Assembly (NCBI GenBank): GCA_028278225.1
Contig: JANQEU010000071.1
Span: 62,001-126,000 of the forward strand
DNA from: Cyclobacteriaceae bacterium
GTDB taxonomy: Bacteria; Bacteroidota; Bacteroidia; Cytophagales; Cyclobacteriaceae
DNA length: 64,000 bases
Reading direction: 5' to 3'
Position numbers and translations under genes: made by a program. Below the pieces are notes generated by a model. It was not told where the DNA came from. It saw only the letters and a list, made by a program, of their open reading frames with translations, and ran no database searches. Of the stretch, positions 1 to 7,726 are shown piece by piece. How positions within the stretch are numbered: the first letter of the stretch is position 1; every line of letters begins with the position of its first letter.

Positions 1-916
1 TGTTTCCCCTAAGAATGCGTAGTTCCTGGATCTTACTCCTGTCGGTCACTTCCTGTAACGGAATGGTAACACGGGTCAGAATGATCTTGTAGTAAGCGTC
101 ATCATAGTAAAGATAGATTTCCTTACCTCCTTTTGAGTTGACTTCCAGTACCTCATAAGGTGAAAGTGAAAAATCTCCAAACAATGACAACTTACCCTGG
201 AAATACTTGTAGTTAAGGCCATTGTCCGATTCGAATACCTCAACATCAATCATATTGGTATTGCCTACGTTAGGATTAATGACTACCGGATCATCCACAT
301 CATCCGTACTTATAGGTTCATCGGAATGATTCAGATCTTCGGTAGGTAAAGTGATATCGGGTGTAAATATGGTCTTCGTTTTATCCTGGCCCTCCGCCGC
401 AATCAGGCTCTGGGTTATTTGTGATTTGGATTCCGGTGCGATAGACTCCTTTGCCGGTTGTGTAATTATTTTCTCCCTTGTGAGAACCTTTGATTCCTCC
501 AGTTCCGGTACTACAATCTCTATTGTATACTCAGGCTGTGGATGATCAGTCGGAATGGGTTCTTCCATAACGATTTCACTCTCTGTTTTGGTATTGATCT
601 GATCATCCGTATCGGTGAGCGTGTAGATGGCCAAACCAATCGTGGCGGTGGCAACAACTCCATATACCACCTTGGCACCTGCTGATCCCAAAGTTGATTG
701 CCAGACAGATGGTTCAACATTAACAGAAGATAGTCGGGCTTTCAGTTCGGCCTTACGGTAATGACGGATACCGGAAACAATGTTTTTCTGGAGCATTACT
801 TCTTCTTTAAGGATCGGATTTGCATCCATCTCCTCTTCGAATGCCACAGATTCATTTTCTGTCATCCGTCCTGAGACGTAAAGGTCTATTAGCTCGTGCT
901 GATTGGTTTCTTTCAT
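1..916 (-). CDS. Anti-sigma-factor-like membrane protein (partial, C-terminus outside window)
   Basis: An open frame runs leftward from an ATG at 916-914 to the window edge (305 codons, no stop). The N-terminus (about 65 residues, beginning MKETNQHELIDLYVSG) resembles the cytoplasmic domain of Bacteroidota anti-sigma factors. A hydrophobic helix follows at about residues 82-100, then a long acidic Thr/Ser/Glu-rich extracytoplasmic part. The start overlaps the stop of the upstream ECF sigma gene as TGATG, which suggests translational coupling. The inferred role is to hold that sigma factor at the inner membrane. Only the position and layout support this, because anti-sigma sequences diverge quickly. 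No zinc-finger HxxxCxxC motif is visible in the N-terminal part. Confidence 0.72.
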   Translation of the reverse strand, partial: MKETNQHELIDLYVSGRMTENESVAFEEEMDANPILKEEVMLQKNIVSGIRHYRKAELKARLSSVNVEPSVWQSTLGSAGAKVVYGVVATATIGLAIYTLTDTDDQINTKTESEIVMEEPIPTDHPQPEYTIEIVVPELEESKVLTREKIITQPAKESIAPESKSQITQSLIAAEGQDKTKTIFTPDITLPTEDLNHSDEPISTDDVDDPVVINPNVGNTNMIDVEVFESDNGLNYKYFQGKLSLFGDFSLSPYEVLEVNSKGGKEIYLYYDDAYYKIILTRVTIPLQEVTDRSKIQELRILRGN

Positions 917-1455
917 CAATTAAAAAAGTCCTTTTTGGTGTACCTTTTCTTTATTAAACTGTCTAATCGTTTCTTACACTTATATTTTTTTGTCTTGGCG
1001 GTATCAGTATTTGCAAAATTCATTCGCTCAGCTATATCGCTCATTGACATTCCATCAAAGTAGTAGAAGATCAGTATGCTCTTGCACGGATCTCCCAACT
1101 CCTCGATGCAATCCACCACAATTTGGTAGCTCTCCTCCTCCTCCAGCCTTTGATACTCTTCCCCGTCTTTCTCAACATGACTCAACCTGCTTTTCCGATC
1201 CAGTTCCTTGCGCCACTGGTTGAGACAAATGCTGTAGAGATAAGTACTGATCTTTGAAGTAAGCACAAGCTTATCAGAAATAACCTTTTGCCAAAATACT
1301 ATCAAGGCCTCCTGGTAAACATCTTGGGCTTCTTCCTCTGTACCATTATTCGTTATAACGATTTTCACCATCATACGATAATACTTTTTGTACAGATAAT
1401 CAAGCACCTTTTCCTCGCCGCGTTTTATGCGCTCGAGTATCTCGCTATCCTTCAT
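916..1455 (-). CDS. RNA polymerase sigma-70 factor, ECF family
   Basis: The 179-residue protein has the two-domain ECF layout. Region 2 lies at about residues 10-85 (YxxYYRMMVKIV, then EEAQDVYQEALIVFWQ) and region 4 at about 110-165 (LGDPCKSILIFYYFDGMSMSDIAERM, a helix-turn-helix). It directs RNA polymerase to a small regulon, and its own gene is often a target in this family. Its stop overlaps the start of a membrane anti-sigma-like gene by one base, so the two probably form a sigma/anti-sigma pair. A Bacteroidota-type promoter and a dyad sit just upstream. The signal it responds to cannot be read from the sequence. Confidence 0.9.
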   Translation of the reverse strand: MKDSEILERIKRGEEKVLDYLYKKYYRMMVKIVITNNGTEEEAQDVYQEALIVFWQKVISDKLVLTSKISTYLYSICLNQWRKELDRKSRLSHVEKDGEEYQRLEEEESYQIVVDCIEELGDPCKSILIFYYFDGMSMSDIAERMNFANTDTAKTKKYKCKKRLDSLIKKRYTKKDFFN

Positions 1456-1463
1456 ACACCGCT

Positions 1464-1479
1464 TGAGTCAGTCGACTCA
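1464..1479. repeat. 16-bp dyad in the leader of the ECF sigma gene
   Basis: The sequence TGAGTC-agtc-GACTCA (plus strand) has perfect 6-bp arms. It lies between the predicted promoter and the ATG at 1455. It could be an operator or an mRNA hairpin; nothing else in the window shares the motif. Confidence 0.4.
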
Positions 1480-1489
1480 TTTTTTAATA

Positions 1490-1519
1490 CAAATATGGTA
1501 TAAAATGTAACCTCTCAAA
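1490..1519 (-). promoter_or_regulatory. Bacteroidota-type promoter for the ECF sigma operon
   Basis: On the minus strand TTTG (1519-1516) is followed by 18 nt and CATATTTG (1497-1490). This is one mismatch from the consensus TTTG-N19-TAnnTTTG, and it lies about 35 nt upstream of the start codon. Confidence 0.55.
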
Positions 1520-1526
1520 CGAGGTT
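1509..1526 (-). terminator. Possible weak terminator after pdeM
   Basis: On the minus strand AACCTC-GTTTGA-GAGGTT forms a 6-bp stem followed by ACATTTTAT. It lies 18 nt beyond the PdeM stop and overlaps the -33 element of the next promoter. The stem is short and the T-tract broken. Confidence 0.3.
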
Positions 1527-1543
1527 TCAAGTTGTATTTGACA

Positions 1544-2215
1544 TTAATATACTGGATTTTGCTGCATTAATCGAACAACTGTGTTTTCAATAATTCCAAA
1601 TATCCTGTCGCCCGGTTTTGGCTTTACAGGGTGATTTCCCGTAAAATTTCCAAATGCCGGCATAAACCCTCCTGACCGGCCAAAATAGAAGCATGGTAGT
1701 CTCACTCCCTGCTTCGCTTTGCCTTTAAGGCTGACACAGGGATGAATGTGTCCGGAAATATTGTAAAGCAGGTTGTTGGGTTCTTCCATATGGGACAGTA
1801 GGAACGGATGTAATTCATAAGAATCAACCAAAGCTAGGTTGGAGGACTTGTATACTTCCGGAACCAGAATGTCGTGATTGCCACGCACAAGAATGAAGTC
1901 AATTGAGTTGTATGAGGCCATCCATTTGGCAAAAGTCCGCCACTCGGCATTGAAATCGCTATGAAACAGGTCTCCTAAAAATATAATTTCCGAAGCAGAA
2001 TACCTTTCGATTAACGCTGAGAGTGTTTGCAGATCCCGAAAGTGGATCGTTGTGGGGACCGGTATGCCATGTTTACGGAAATGACCGGCTTTCCCCAAAT
2101 GAACATCCGAAACGATCAGTATATTTTCTTTCTTCCAGAAGATGGCTTTTTCGGGGAGAAGCGTCAGTCTCTCTCCCCGGATTTCAATTGAACATGGCGA
2201 ATGATCATCCTTCAT
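1544..2215 (-). CDS. pdeM: Ligase-associated DNA damage response phosphoesterase PdeM
   Basis: This 223-residue calcineurin-like metallophosphoesterase carries the metal-binding set in order: DVH (D37, H39), GD (D82), GNHD (N113, H114), a later LSHM and GHIHP near residue 155. The motif DVHLGKAGHFRKHGIP is characteristic of PdeM, a member of the four-protein ligase/Lhr-helicase/MBL-exonuclease/PdeM group. It is thought to hydrolyse phosphodiesters during DNA end processing; its exact substrate is unsettled. The start overlaps the DUF2147 gene by 11 nt, and the helicase and ligase lie upstream on the same strand, so it is the last gene of the repair operon. Confidence 0.9.
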   Translation of the reverse strand: MKDDHSPCSIEIRGERLTLLPEKAIFWKKENILIVSDVHLGKAGHFRKHGIPVPTTIHFRDLQTLSALIERYSASEIIFLGDLFHSDFNAEWRTFAKWMASYNSIDFILVRGNHDILVPEVYKSSNLALVDSYELHPFLLSHMEEPNNLLYNISGHIHPCVSLKGKAKQGVRLPCFYFGRSGGFMPAFGNFTGNHPVKPKPGDRIFGIIENTVVRLMQQNPVY

Positions 2216-2648
2216 ACGGGTGCCATGTCTGTGTTCGATACAAAAAAAGAATATAGCCCCGAACCATCAGCTTGCCATTCTCAATCCAAAGTCTGCAGTC
2301 ATATTCACTACCATTTTCGGGATCGAGAATATCACCATCTTCAAAGATGTTGTCATCTTTATCATAGATCATGTCTTTTATAATCTCCATCCCGATGATC
2401 CTCTGGTTAAAACGATCGTCATCTTCATCACACTGATCACAAATGGGATCAGGGTCTTCACCGGGCTCGACAAAGATCTTTAGTATTTTGCCATAGTATT
2501 TGTCTCCTTTTTTGTAGATCTCCACCACTGATTTCACTTGCCCCGATACATCGTCGACAGTCTTCCAGTTTCCAATAATTGAATCAGACTGAGCAACTAT
2601 TGATGGAATACTACAGAAAAGACAAACAAGCAAAAGGAGATATCTCAT
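2205..2648 (-). CDS. DUF2147 family exported protein
   Basis: The 147-residue protein has a clear Sec signal peptide (hydrophobic residues 3-16, cleavage near IVAQ-SD). The mature part is of the DUF2147 type: IIGNWKTVDD at its start, KGDKYYGKILKI in the middle and the ending GYILFLYRTQTWHP. A short acidic segment contains a CDQCDED motif that could bind metal. The family is periplasmic or secreted and has no settled function. It lies between helicase and PdeM, 29 nt below the helicase and overlapping PdeM by 11 nt, an odd place for an exported protein among cytoplasmic repair enzymes. Confidence 0.82.
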   Translation of the reverse strand: MRYLLLLVCLFCSIPSIVAQSDSIIGNWKTVDDVSGQVKSVVEIYKKGDKYYGKILKIFVEPGEDPDPICDQCDEDDDRFNQRIIGMEIIKDMIYDKDDNIFEDGDILDPENGSEYDCRLWIENGKLMVRGYILFLYRTQTWHPYEG

Positions 2649-2677
2649 GGCACTTTTGATACCGGTAAAAATAAGAA

Positions 2678-5167
2678 CTATTCTTTAGTGAGACGCCGTT
2701 CAAACTGAAGTTGCATTTTCGTGACTCGCTCTGCCAGCTGCTCCGATGTAAGATTCTCTCTCCTCAGCGAATCAACAAGAATGGGGAATGCAAATGGCGT
2801 GGGCTGACGGGTGTCCTTGAGGACTATTTTCTGTTTATTTATTCGTCGAATCGCTTCAAAAAGGCGGGATTCCTCCAATTGCTGTGTCATAACTTCCTGC
2901 ATGGATTGTTTTATTAGAAGGTTGTGCTGATCATACTCTTCGAAGACTTTGTACAACACAGTGGATGAAGCCTGTAAGTGTCGCGCGCGGATATTTTTAC
3001 CAGGGTATCCCTGAAAGATCAATCCCGCAATGGTTGCCACATCTCTGAATTTCCTGGTTGCCATTTCGGTCTTGTTGATAGATTCATTGATATCCTGCAT
3101 TAAATTATTCTCACTGAACAGATCTAGTTCCAGTGCCTCTTCTATGGGGACCTCCTGATCTGAGAGCAGCTCAAAACCATAGTCATTCATGGAAATGGAA
3201 AATGATATGCGGGTGATCCTGCTGATCCTGTAGGCCACCAGGCTCGCCAGCACTTCGTGGACAAACATCCCCTCAAACGGATAAATGAATATGTGATGTC
3301 CGTACTCTGTTTCGGTCCTTTCAATAAGAAGGCTTTTGCTATCCGGTAATTGGGACCACTGGGATTGTAATTCCAATATAGGCCGGATGGTCTGAAGTTC
3401 GATATCAGTGTAATTCCCCCGCTGTGCTTCCTCAAGCTTGTCTTTAATCACATCCGACAGCATGGAAGACAGGGGAAATCTACCTCCGGCCCAGGCAGGA
3501 GTGACCCCTTTCTTTCGTTTTGATTTACGGACCAGTACAGTCAGGTCCTTGATCTGAATAAACTCCAGGTTTTTACCGGCAAACCAGAAAGTATCGCCCG
3601 GGTTGAGCTTGGAAATGAAATATTCTTCAATGGTACCGAGATATCCTCCTGTTATGAATCTTACCTTCAGGGTCGGATCGCCCACAATCGTACCGATTGA
3701 AAGCTTGTGCCTGGTGGCAGCTCTTTTGTTAATGATTCTGTAGATTCCGTCATCCTCGTAAACCCTGGCAAATTCGTCATAGACGCCAAGTGTTTTACCT
3801 CCGGTAGTGATAAAATCCAACGCCCATTGCCATTCCTTCGCTGTCAATAACCGGTATCCGTAACACTGCTTGATTTCCTGATAGATATTTACCGGTTTAA
3901 ATCCACCGCTAACCGATAAGGTAACCAGGTACTGAACCAGAACATCCATGGACCTTTCCAATGGTTTACGGCTTTCATATTTGTGATCGGCAATGGCTTT
4001 TCTCAGCGCGGCTCCCTCAATCAGTTCCAAAGAGTGGGTAGGAACGAAGAATATCTTGCTGACAGCACCAGGGTGGTGGCCGCTACGACCGGCCCGCTGC
4101 TGGAACCTGGAAACACCTTTTGGGCCCCCCACTTGTATTACGGTGTCAACCGGCCTAAAATCTACTCCAAGATCTAAACTTGACGTACATATCACGCATT
4201 TTAGTTTTCCTTCGTGAATTGCGTCCTCCACCCAATTTCTTATAGCCTGATCCATGGATCCATGGTGCATGGCAATGACCCCCGCCATGTCAGGATATGC
4301 CTTTAAGATTGCCTGGTACCACAATTCCGTCTGGGACCTCGTATTTGTAAACAGAAGCGTCGTGCCTGATGACTCAATAATAGGAATCACTTTATGCACA
4401 AGGTTGGTACCCAAATGACCTGTCCACGGAAATTTTTCAACCTCATCAGGCAGAACTGACCTTACCTCTATTTTCTTTTCGACCTCAGAAACAATGTCTA
4501 CACCTTTCTTGTAGGTTTCCTCACCAAGCAGGACTCTTTTTGCCTGTTTCAAATTGCCTATTGTAGCAGATATTCCCCAAATTTTCAATTTAGATCTTGT
4601 GATATGTTTGAGCCTTGAGAGGGCCAGTTCCGTTGCCACACCCCTTTTTGTACCTATCAACTCATGCCACTCATCTACAATGACAGATCTCAGATCTTTG
4701 AAGTAATGCGGATAATCGGACTGACTCAGCAGTATATGAAGGCTTTCAGGGGTGATCACAAGGCAGTGAGGAGCCTTCTGTTTCTGTTTTTGGCGTTCAC
4801 CTGTAGTAGTGTCACCTGTACGCAATCCAATTTGCCAACCTGTGCTGAATTCATCACAAAGTGACTGCATTGCCGAATGGATGTCTTTTGCAAGGGCTCT
4901 TAAAGGGGTTACCCATAGCACTCTTAGCTGTCCTTTTGGATACCTGGTGATGTCTTCGTTGAGCGCTTCCAGCACACATGGCACCCAAAGTGCGTAGGTC
5001 TTACCACTTCCGGTGGGAGCATTCAACAATCCGCTTTTTCCCTCCAGATAAGCTTCCCATGTCTTGATCTGAAAATGGAAAGGGTTCCATTTTTTCTCAT
5101 GGAACCACCGGCAACCTATCTCTACCAGATCGGAGATAGTTTCAGGCTTTGACAAACCTGAATTCAT
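2678..5167 (-). CDS. Ligase-associated DNA damage response DEXH helicase (Lhr-core type)
   Basis: This is an 829-residue superfamily 2 helicase: Walker A APTGSGKT at 50-57, DEWH at 165-168, SAT at 200-202 and motif VI QRAGRSGH at 357-364. A winged-helix and Lhr-type C-terminal region follow. The length and the opening IGCRWFHEKKWNPFHFQIKTW fit the ligase-associated Lhr-core class, 3'-5' translocases that work with an ATP-dependent ligase. The start codon is the first available Met and lies inside the upstream PIN toxin gene (26-nt overlap, different frame), so translation of the helicase is probably coupled to that of the toxin. PdeM and DUF2147 follow downstream. Confidence 0.93.
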   Translation of the reverse strand: MNSGLSKPETISDLVEIGCRWFHEKKWNPFHFQIKTWEAYLEGKSGLLNAPTGSGKTYALWVPCVLEALNEDITRYPKGQLRVLWVTPLRALAKDIHSAMQSLCDEFSTGWQIGLRTGDTTTGERQKQKQKAPHCLVITPESLHILLSQSDYPHYFKDLRSVIVDEWHELIGTKRGVATELALSRLKHITRSKLKIWGISATIGNLKQAKRVLLGEETYKKGVDIVSEVEKKIEVRSVLPDEVEKFPWTGHLGTNLVHKVIPIIESSGTTLLFTNTRSQTELWYQAILKAYPDMAGVIAMHHGSMDQAIRNWVEDAIHEGKLKCVICTSSLDLGVDFRPVDTVIQVGGPKGVSRFQQRAGRSGHHPGAVSKIFFVPTHSLELIEGAALRKAIADHKYESRKPLERSMDVLVQYLVTLSVSGGFKPVNIYQEIKQCYGYRLLTAKEWQWALDFITTGGKTLGVYDEFARVYEDDGIYRIINKRAATRHKLSIGTIVGDPTLKVRFITGGYLGTIEEYFISKLNPGDTFWFAGKNLEFIQIKDLTVLVRKSKRKKGVTPAWAGGRFPLSSMLSDVIKDKLEEAQRGNYTDIELQTIRPILELQSQWSQLPDSKSLLIERTETEYGHHIFIYPFEGMFVHEVLASLVAYRISRITRISFSISMNDYGFELLSDQEVPIEEALELDLFSENNLMQDINESINKTEMATRKFRDVATIAGLIFQGYPGKNIRARHLQASSTVLYKVFEEYDQHNLLIKQSMQEVMTQQLEESRLFEAIRRINKQKIVLKDTRQPTPFAFPILVDSLRRENLTSEQLAERVTKMQLQFERRLTKE

Positions 5168-5522
5168 ACTTTTGTATCTCTTTATCCGCTGTAATAAGGG
5201 GTAAATCTTCTACAATGGATTGCGCTATCAATAGCCTGTCGAAAGGATCCCGATGAATAAGCGGTAGTTGTTTCATCATCAGAATTTGCGGCACAGATAA
5301 TTGTACCAGTTCAATAGACTGATAATCTATCAGTTGATTCCAATCAAAATTCAAGCTAAGCTTTCCAATGGACTGTTTAATAGTGAGTTCCCAAATCGTC
5401 ACGAGACTTAAGAATTTTACAGCTCTCTTATCCAGGAGTATCTTTTTGCAGTTTTCGGAGAGTCTTTCCGGGGTGTATTGGGACCAAATAAAAGTGTGAG
5501 AATCAAGTAAATAATTAGTCAT
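5142..5522 (-). CDS. PIN-domain toxin (VapC-like) of a Phd/PIN toxin-antitoxin pair
   Basis: The 126-residue PIN domain has the four acidic positions of the family: D7 (LLDSHT), E45 (IWELTIK), D92/D95 (HRDPFDRLL) and D113 (TADKEI). PIN toxins are Mg-dependent RNases that are neutralised by the cognate antitoxin. The gene overlaps the antitoxin stop by 4 nt (ATGA) and its 3' end overlaps the helicase start by 26 nt. All catalytic residues are intact, so it is probably active. The RNA target cannot be predicted. Confidence 0.9.
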   Translation of the reverse strand: MTNYLLDSHTFIWSQYTPERLSENCKKILLDKRAVKFLSLVTIWELTIKQSIGKLSLNFDWNQLIDYQSIELVQLSVPQILMMKQLPLIHRDPFDRLLIAQSIVEDLPLITADKEIQKYEFRFVKA

Positions 5523-5827
5523 TTGCCAGTCCTGTATTTTGGATGGGCCTCTCCCTCAATCTCATCCTGAGAATCAGGTTCCTCAACATCCTCCTGAAAA
5601 AGTGAGTCTGCTATGGCTTTGTTCGTCTCTTCACTATTCCAATCATCGGCCAGCCAGATTTTGTCACGCATCGCCCCAAGCTTGAAACTGCGATCCTTCA
5701 GCATCACTGGCCTTAATTCTGCAACAATTTCACCGGCTTTGGCCAGGTAAACCGTCTCTCCCTCCTGTACCTCGTTCAATATTTTTGAAAGATGAGTTTT
5801 GGCTTCATGTACGTTATAGCTTTTCAT
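5519..5827 (-). CDS. Phd/YefM-family antitoxin
   Basis: The 102-residue protein opens with the Phd/YefM fold signature (MKSYNVHEAKTHLSKILNEV, then GETVYLAKAGEIVAEL). A toxin-binding region follows around residues 50-75, then a hydrophilic acidic tail that makes it slightly longer than usual for the family. It should bind and neutralise the PIN protein and repress the pair's promoter. The start lies 23 nt below the ligase stop, and a perfect 18-bp palindrome sits between the two, a good operator candidate. The toxin gene overlaps by 4 nt. Confidence 0.88.
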   Translation of the reverse strand: MKSYNVHEAKTHLSKILNEVQEGETVYLAKAGEIVAELRPVMLKDRSFKLGAMRDKIWLADDWNSEETNKAIADSLFQEDVEEPDSQDEIEGEAHPKYRTGK

Positions 5828-5836
5828 TTTAGTTAT

Positions 5837-5854
5837 TTAACTTAGCTAAGTTAA
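5837..5854. promoter_or_regulatory. 18-bp perfect palindrome, candidate antitoxin operator
   Basis: The sequence TTAACTTAGCTAAGTTAA is fully self-complementary. It overlaps the ligase stop codon (5851-5853) and ends 9 nt before the antitoxin ATG. Phd/YefM antitoxins bind palindromes next to their start, so this is a likely autorepression site. No T-tract follows, so it is not a terminator. Confidence 0.6.
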
Positions 5855-7440
5855 CCATTTGACTGTATTAATTGTTTCAAATCAGTCAATAAATTCACCT
5901 CCTGCACCTTCTTTTCCCGGCACCAGCGGTAAATTTCCGGATCAAGCAACAAGATCCCGGATTTATGTCTCCCGGAAGGTTGTACTCCACGGAAATGTAA
6001 TTCAAAAACCAGTTCCGGTTTTATTGCCCTGGTGGGGCCGAATCTTTCCAATGTATTTTTTTCTATAAAACTGTTGATCTCCCAGATTTCATTATCATTT
6101 ATCCTGGCAACAACTTTTGCAATTGGAACCAGATCATTCCCATCCCGAACACCAAACGTATAATCGGTATAGCTATGGATCCGTTGTCCCCGGCCTATTT
6201 GGACATACATCAAAACCACATGAATAGAAAACGGATCTGCATTCCATTTCCACCACTCACCCCTTTTTGCGTCCGAATGATAAGCGGATTTTTTATGTTT
6301 CAATACTAATCCTTCCACCAGGCGGGTTCTTGATTTCTTTCGAAGTGAATCGAGATCTTTCCAACTTCTTACACGGACATTGTGTGAATACTGTAGCAAA
6401 TCCTGATCGAGGATTGAATTGACCAGTTCTTCCAGCTTTGTCCTTCTGTCAACGAGACCTGTATCCCTGATATCCCTGTGATCCAACTCCAGCAGATCAT
6501 ATGCCTTTATTACTGCCGGCGCTTCTTTCAACATTTTTTTGGTCACATTTTTACTTTTTATCCTGTTCCGTAAAATTGAAGATGGTAATGGATGCCCGTC
6601 TTTAAAAGGTAACAACTCCCCATCAATTGCCACTCCATCTGGTAAATGCTGAGCCAATGAATGCAGCTCGGGAAACTTGTCCGTAACCAAATCTTCCTTG
6701 CTCCAGATGAATAATCTGCCTTTTCTTTTTATGAGTTGGACCCGGATGCCATCCCATTTCCATTCTGCCACCCAATCATCAATTTTACCCAAATTTGAGG
6801 GGTTACCTGTTAGGGGATACGCCTGGCAAAACGGATAAGGTGCGGAAATATTTTCTGGCGCGTCCTCACTATTAAAAACTGATCCTAAATCCGACGAGTC
6901 AGGGTCCCAATCAGCCATAAGTCGATACGCAATTTCAGATTGATCTTTTCCGGTAAGGCTGGCCAACGCCCGGATTATCAGATTTTTTGTGACATTAACA
7001 CGAAACCCTCCGGTGATCAGCTTATTGAATATCAGGATACTCTGACTGTCAAGCTGTCGCCAGGCCTCCAATACTGCCAACTTTTTTTCGTACTCATCTT
7101 TTCCTTCCAAATTCTGCAGATATCGGATCCAATAGGTAAGTGAACGCCCCGTATCATTTGAGTGATCCGCAAGAATGAGCGATATTGTCTCCGAAAAATC
7201 TCCCACAACATTGTAGCACTCATCAAAAAGCCATCTCTGGATACCTGATTCTTCAATAGCCCATTCTGTCAGAACACGGGCCTTCACCTGTCTTTTCGGC
7301 CGTTTTTTAGTGAATATGGTAATTGTGCTGATCTTGTCGGAATTATCTACTGACCTGAAGTATGAAACCAGCAGATCAATTTTCACGCTGGTATCGGCTG
7401 CATTTTCAAGATCCAGCAAAAGATTGGAAAAGTTCCTCAT
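5851..7440 (-). CDS. ATP-dependent DNA ligase (ligase-associated repair type)
   Basis: From the ATG at 7440 the protein has 529 residues, the usual size of this ligase class. The N-terminal DNA-binding domain (NFSNLLLDLENAAD, then TKKRPKRQVKARVL) precedes the nucleotidyltransferase core, with nucleophile motif EWKWDGIR (lysine at residue 228). Later motifs are DGELLPF, VEGLVLKHKKSAYH and GEWWKWNADP, and an OB fold completes the protein. It seals nicks by lysine adenylation and forms a repair set with the helicase, PdeM and MBL exonuclease. An in-frame TTG at 7524 would add 28 residues, but it abuts a terminator-like hairpin and the ATG fits the family start better. Confidence 0.92.
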   Translation of the reverse strand: MRNFSNLLLDLENAADTSVKIDLLVSYFRSVDNSDKISTITIFTKKRPKRQVKARVLTEWAIEESGIQRWLFDECYNVVGDFSETISLILADHSNDTGRSLTYWIRYLQNLEGKDEYEKKLAVLEAWRQLDSQSILIFNKLITGGFRVNVTKNLIIRALASLTGKDQSEIAYRLMADWDPDSSDLGSVFNSEDAPENISAPYPFCQAYPLTGNPSNLGKIDDWVAEWKWDGIRVQLIKRKGRLFIWSKEDLVTDKFPELHSLAQHLPDGVAIDGELLPFKDGHPLPSSILRNRIKSKNVTKKMLKEAPAVIKAYDLLELDHRDIRDTGLVDRRTKLEELVNSILDQDLLQYSHNVRVRSWKDLDSLRKKSRTRLVEGLVLKHKKSAYHSDAKRGEWWKWNADPFSIHVVLMYVQIGRGQRIHSYTDYTFGVRDGNDLVPIAKVVARINDNEIWEINSFIEKNTLERFGPTRAIKPELVFELHFRGVQPSGRHKSGILLLDPEIYRWCREKKVQEVNLLTDLKQLIQSNG

Positions 7441-7524
7441 ATAACAGGATTTGCGGGCATAAGACCACTGGCTCTTAAGATCATCAAAACCAGACTGAAT
7501 GCCAAGAAACTCGCTTTGTATCAA

Positions 7525-7559
7525 GAAAAAACCCCACCACCAAGGACCGGTAGCAGGGT
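7525..7559 (-). terminator. Terminator-like hairpin in the ligase leader (possible attenuator)
   Basis: On the minus strand an 11-bp stem with three G-U pairs (ACCCTGCTACC / GGTGGTGGGGT, loop GGTCCTT) is followed by a run of T. It lies between the predicted promoter and the ligase ATG. An 8-nt copy of part of the 3' arm (TTGGTGGT) occurs upstream at 7572-7565 and could compete for the 5' arm. It may be an attenuator, or the end of a roughly 95-nt small RNA. Confidence 0.5.
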
Positions 7560-7584
7560 ATTAAACCACCAAAAGTAAGATTTT

Positions 7585-7605
7585 AGAACCGATCGTTCAG
7601 GTTCT
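7585..7605. repeat. Hairpin in the ligase leader
   Basis: The perfect 6-bp arms AGAACC and GGTTCT are separated by 9 nt. It lies about 15 nt inside the predicted transcript start and upstream of the terminator-like hairpin, so it may be part of the same regulatory leader. Confidence 0.35.
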
Positions 7606-7625
7606 TGATTTCGTTTACAGTGAAT

Positions 7626-7657
7626 CAAATATAATTAATTATTATAACTAATTCAAA
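7626..7657 (-). promoter_or_regulatory. Consensus Bacteroidota promoter for the ligase operon
   Basis: On the minus strand TTTG (7657-7654), a 20-nt spacer and TATATTTG (7633-7626) match the TTTG-N19-TAnnTTTG consensus at every defined base. The predicted start near 7619 gives a leader of about 180 nt before the ligase ATG, unusually long here. The rest of the 7525-7726 gap is AT-rich with no ORF. Confidence 0.65.
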
Positions 7658-7726
7658 TACAGCTATTTAATCAATTATACTTAAATTATAACAAGAAATA
7701 CTATTTGGAATTTGTCCGGGAATCTT

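Noticed and set aside
520-720. A 66-codon minus frame inside the anti-sigma-like gene
   Set aside because: It is a shadow of the longer reading frame 916-1, which has a coherent N-terminus and membrane helix.
5142-5827. Toxin-antitoxin pair as part of a prophage or integrated element
   Set aside because: No integrase, attachment repeats or composition shift flank it, and the overlaps with repair genes argue against recent insertion.
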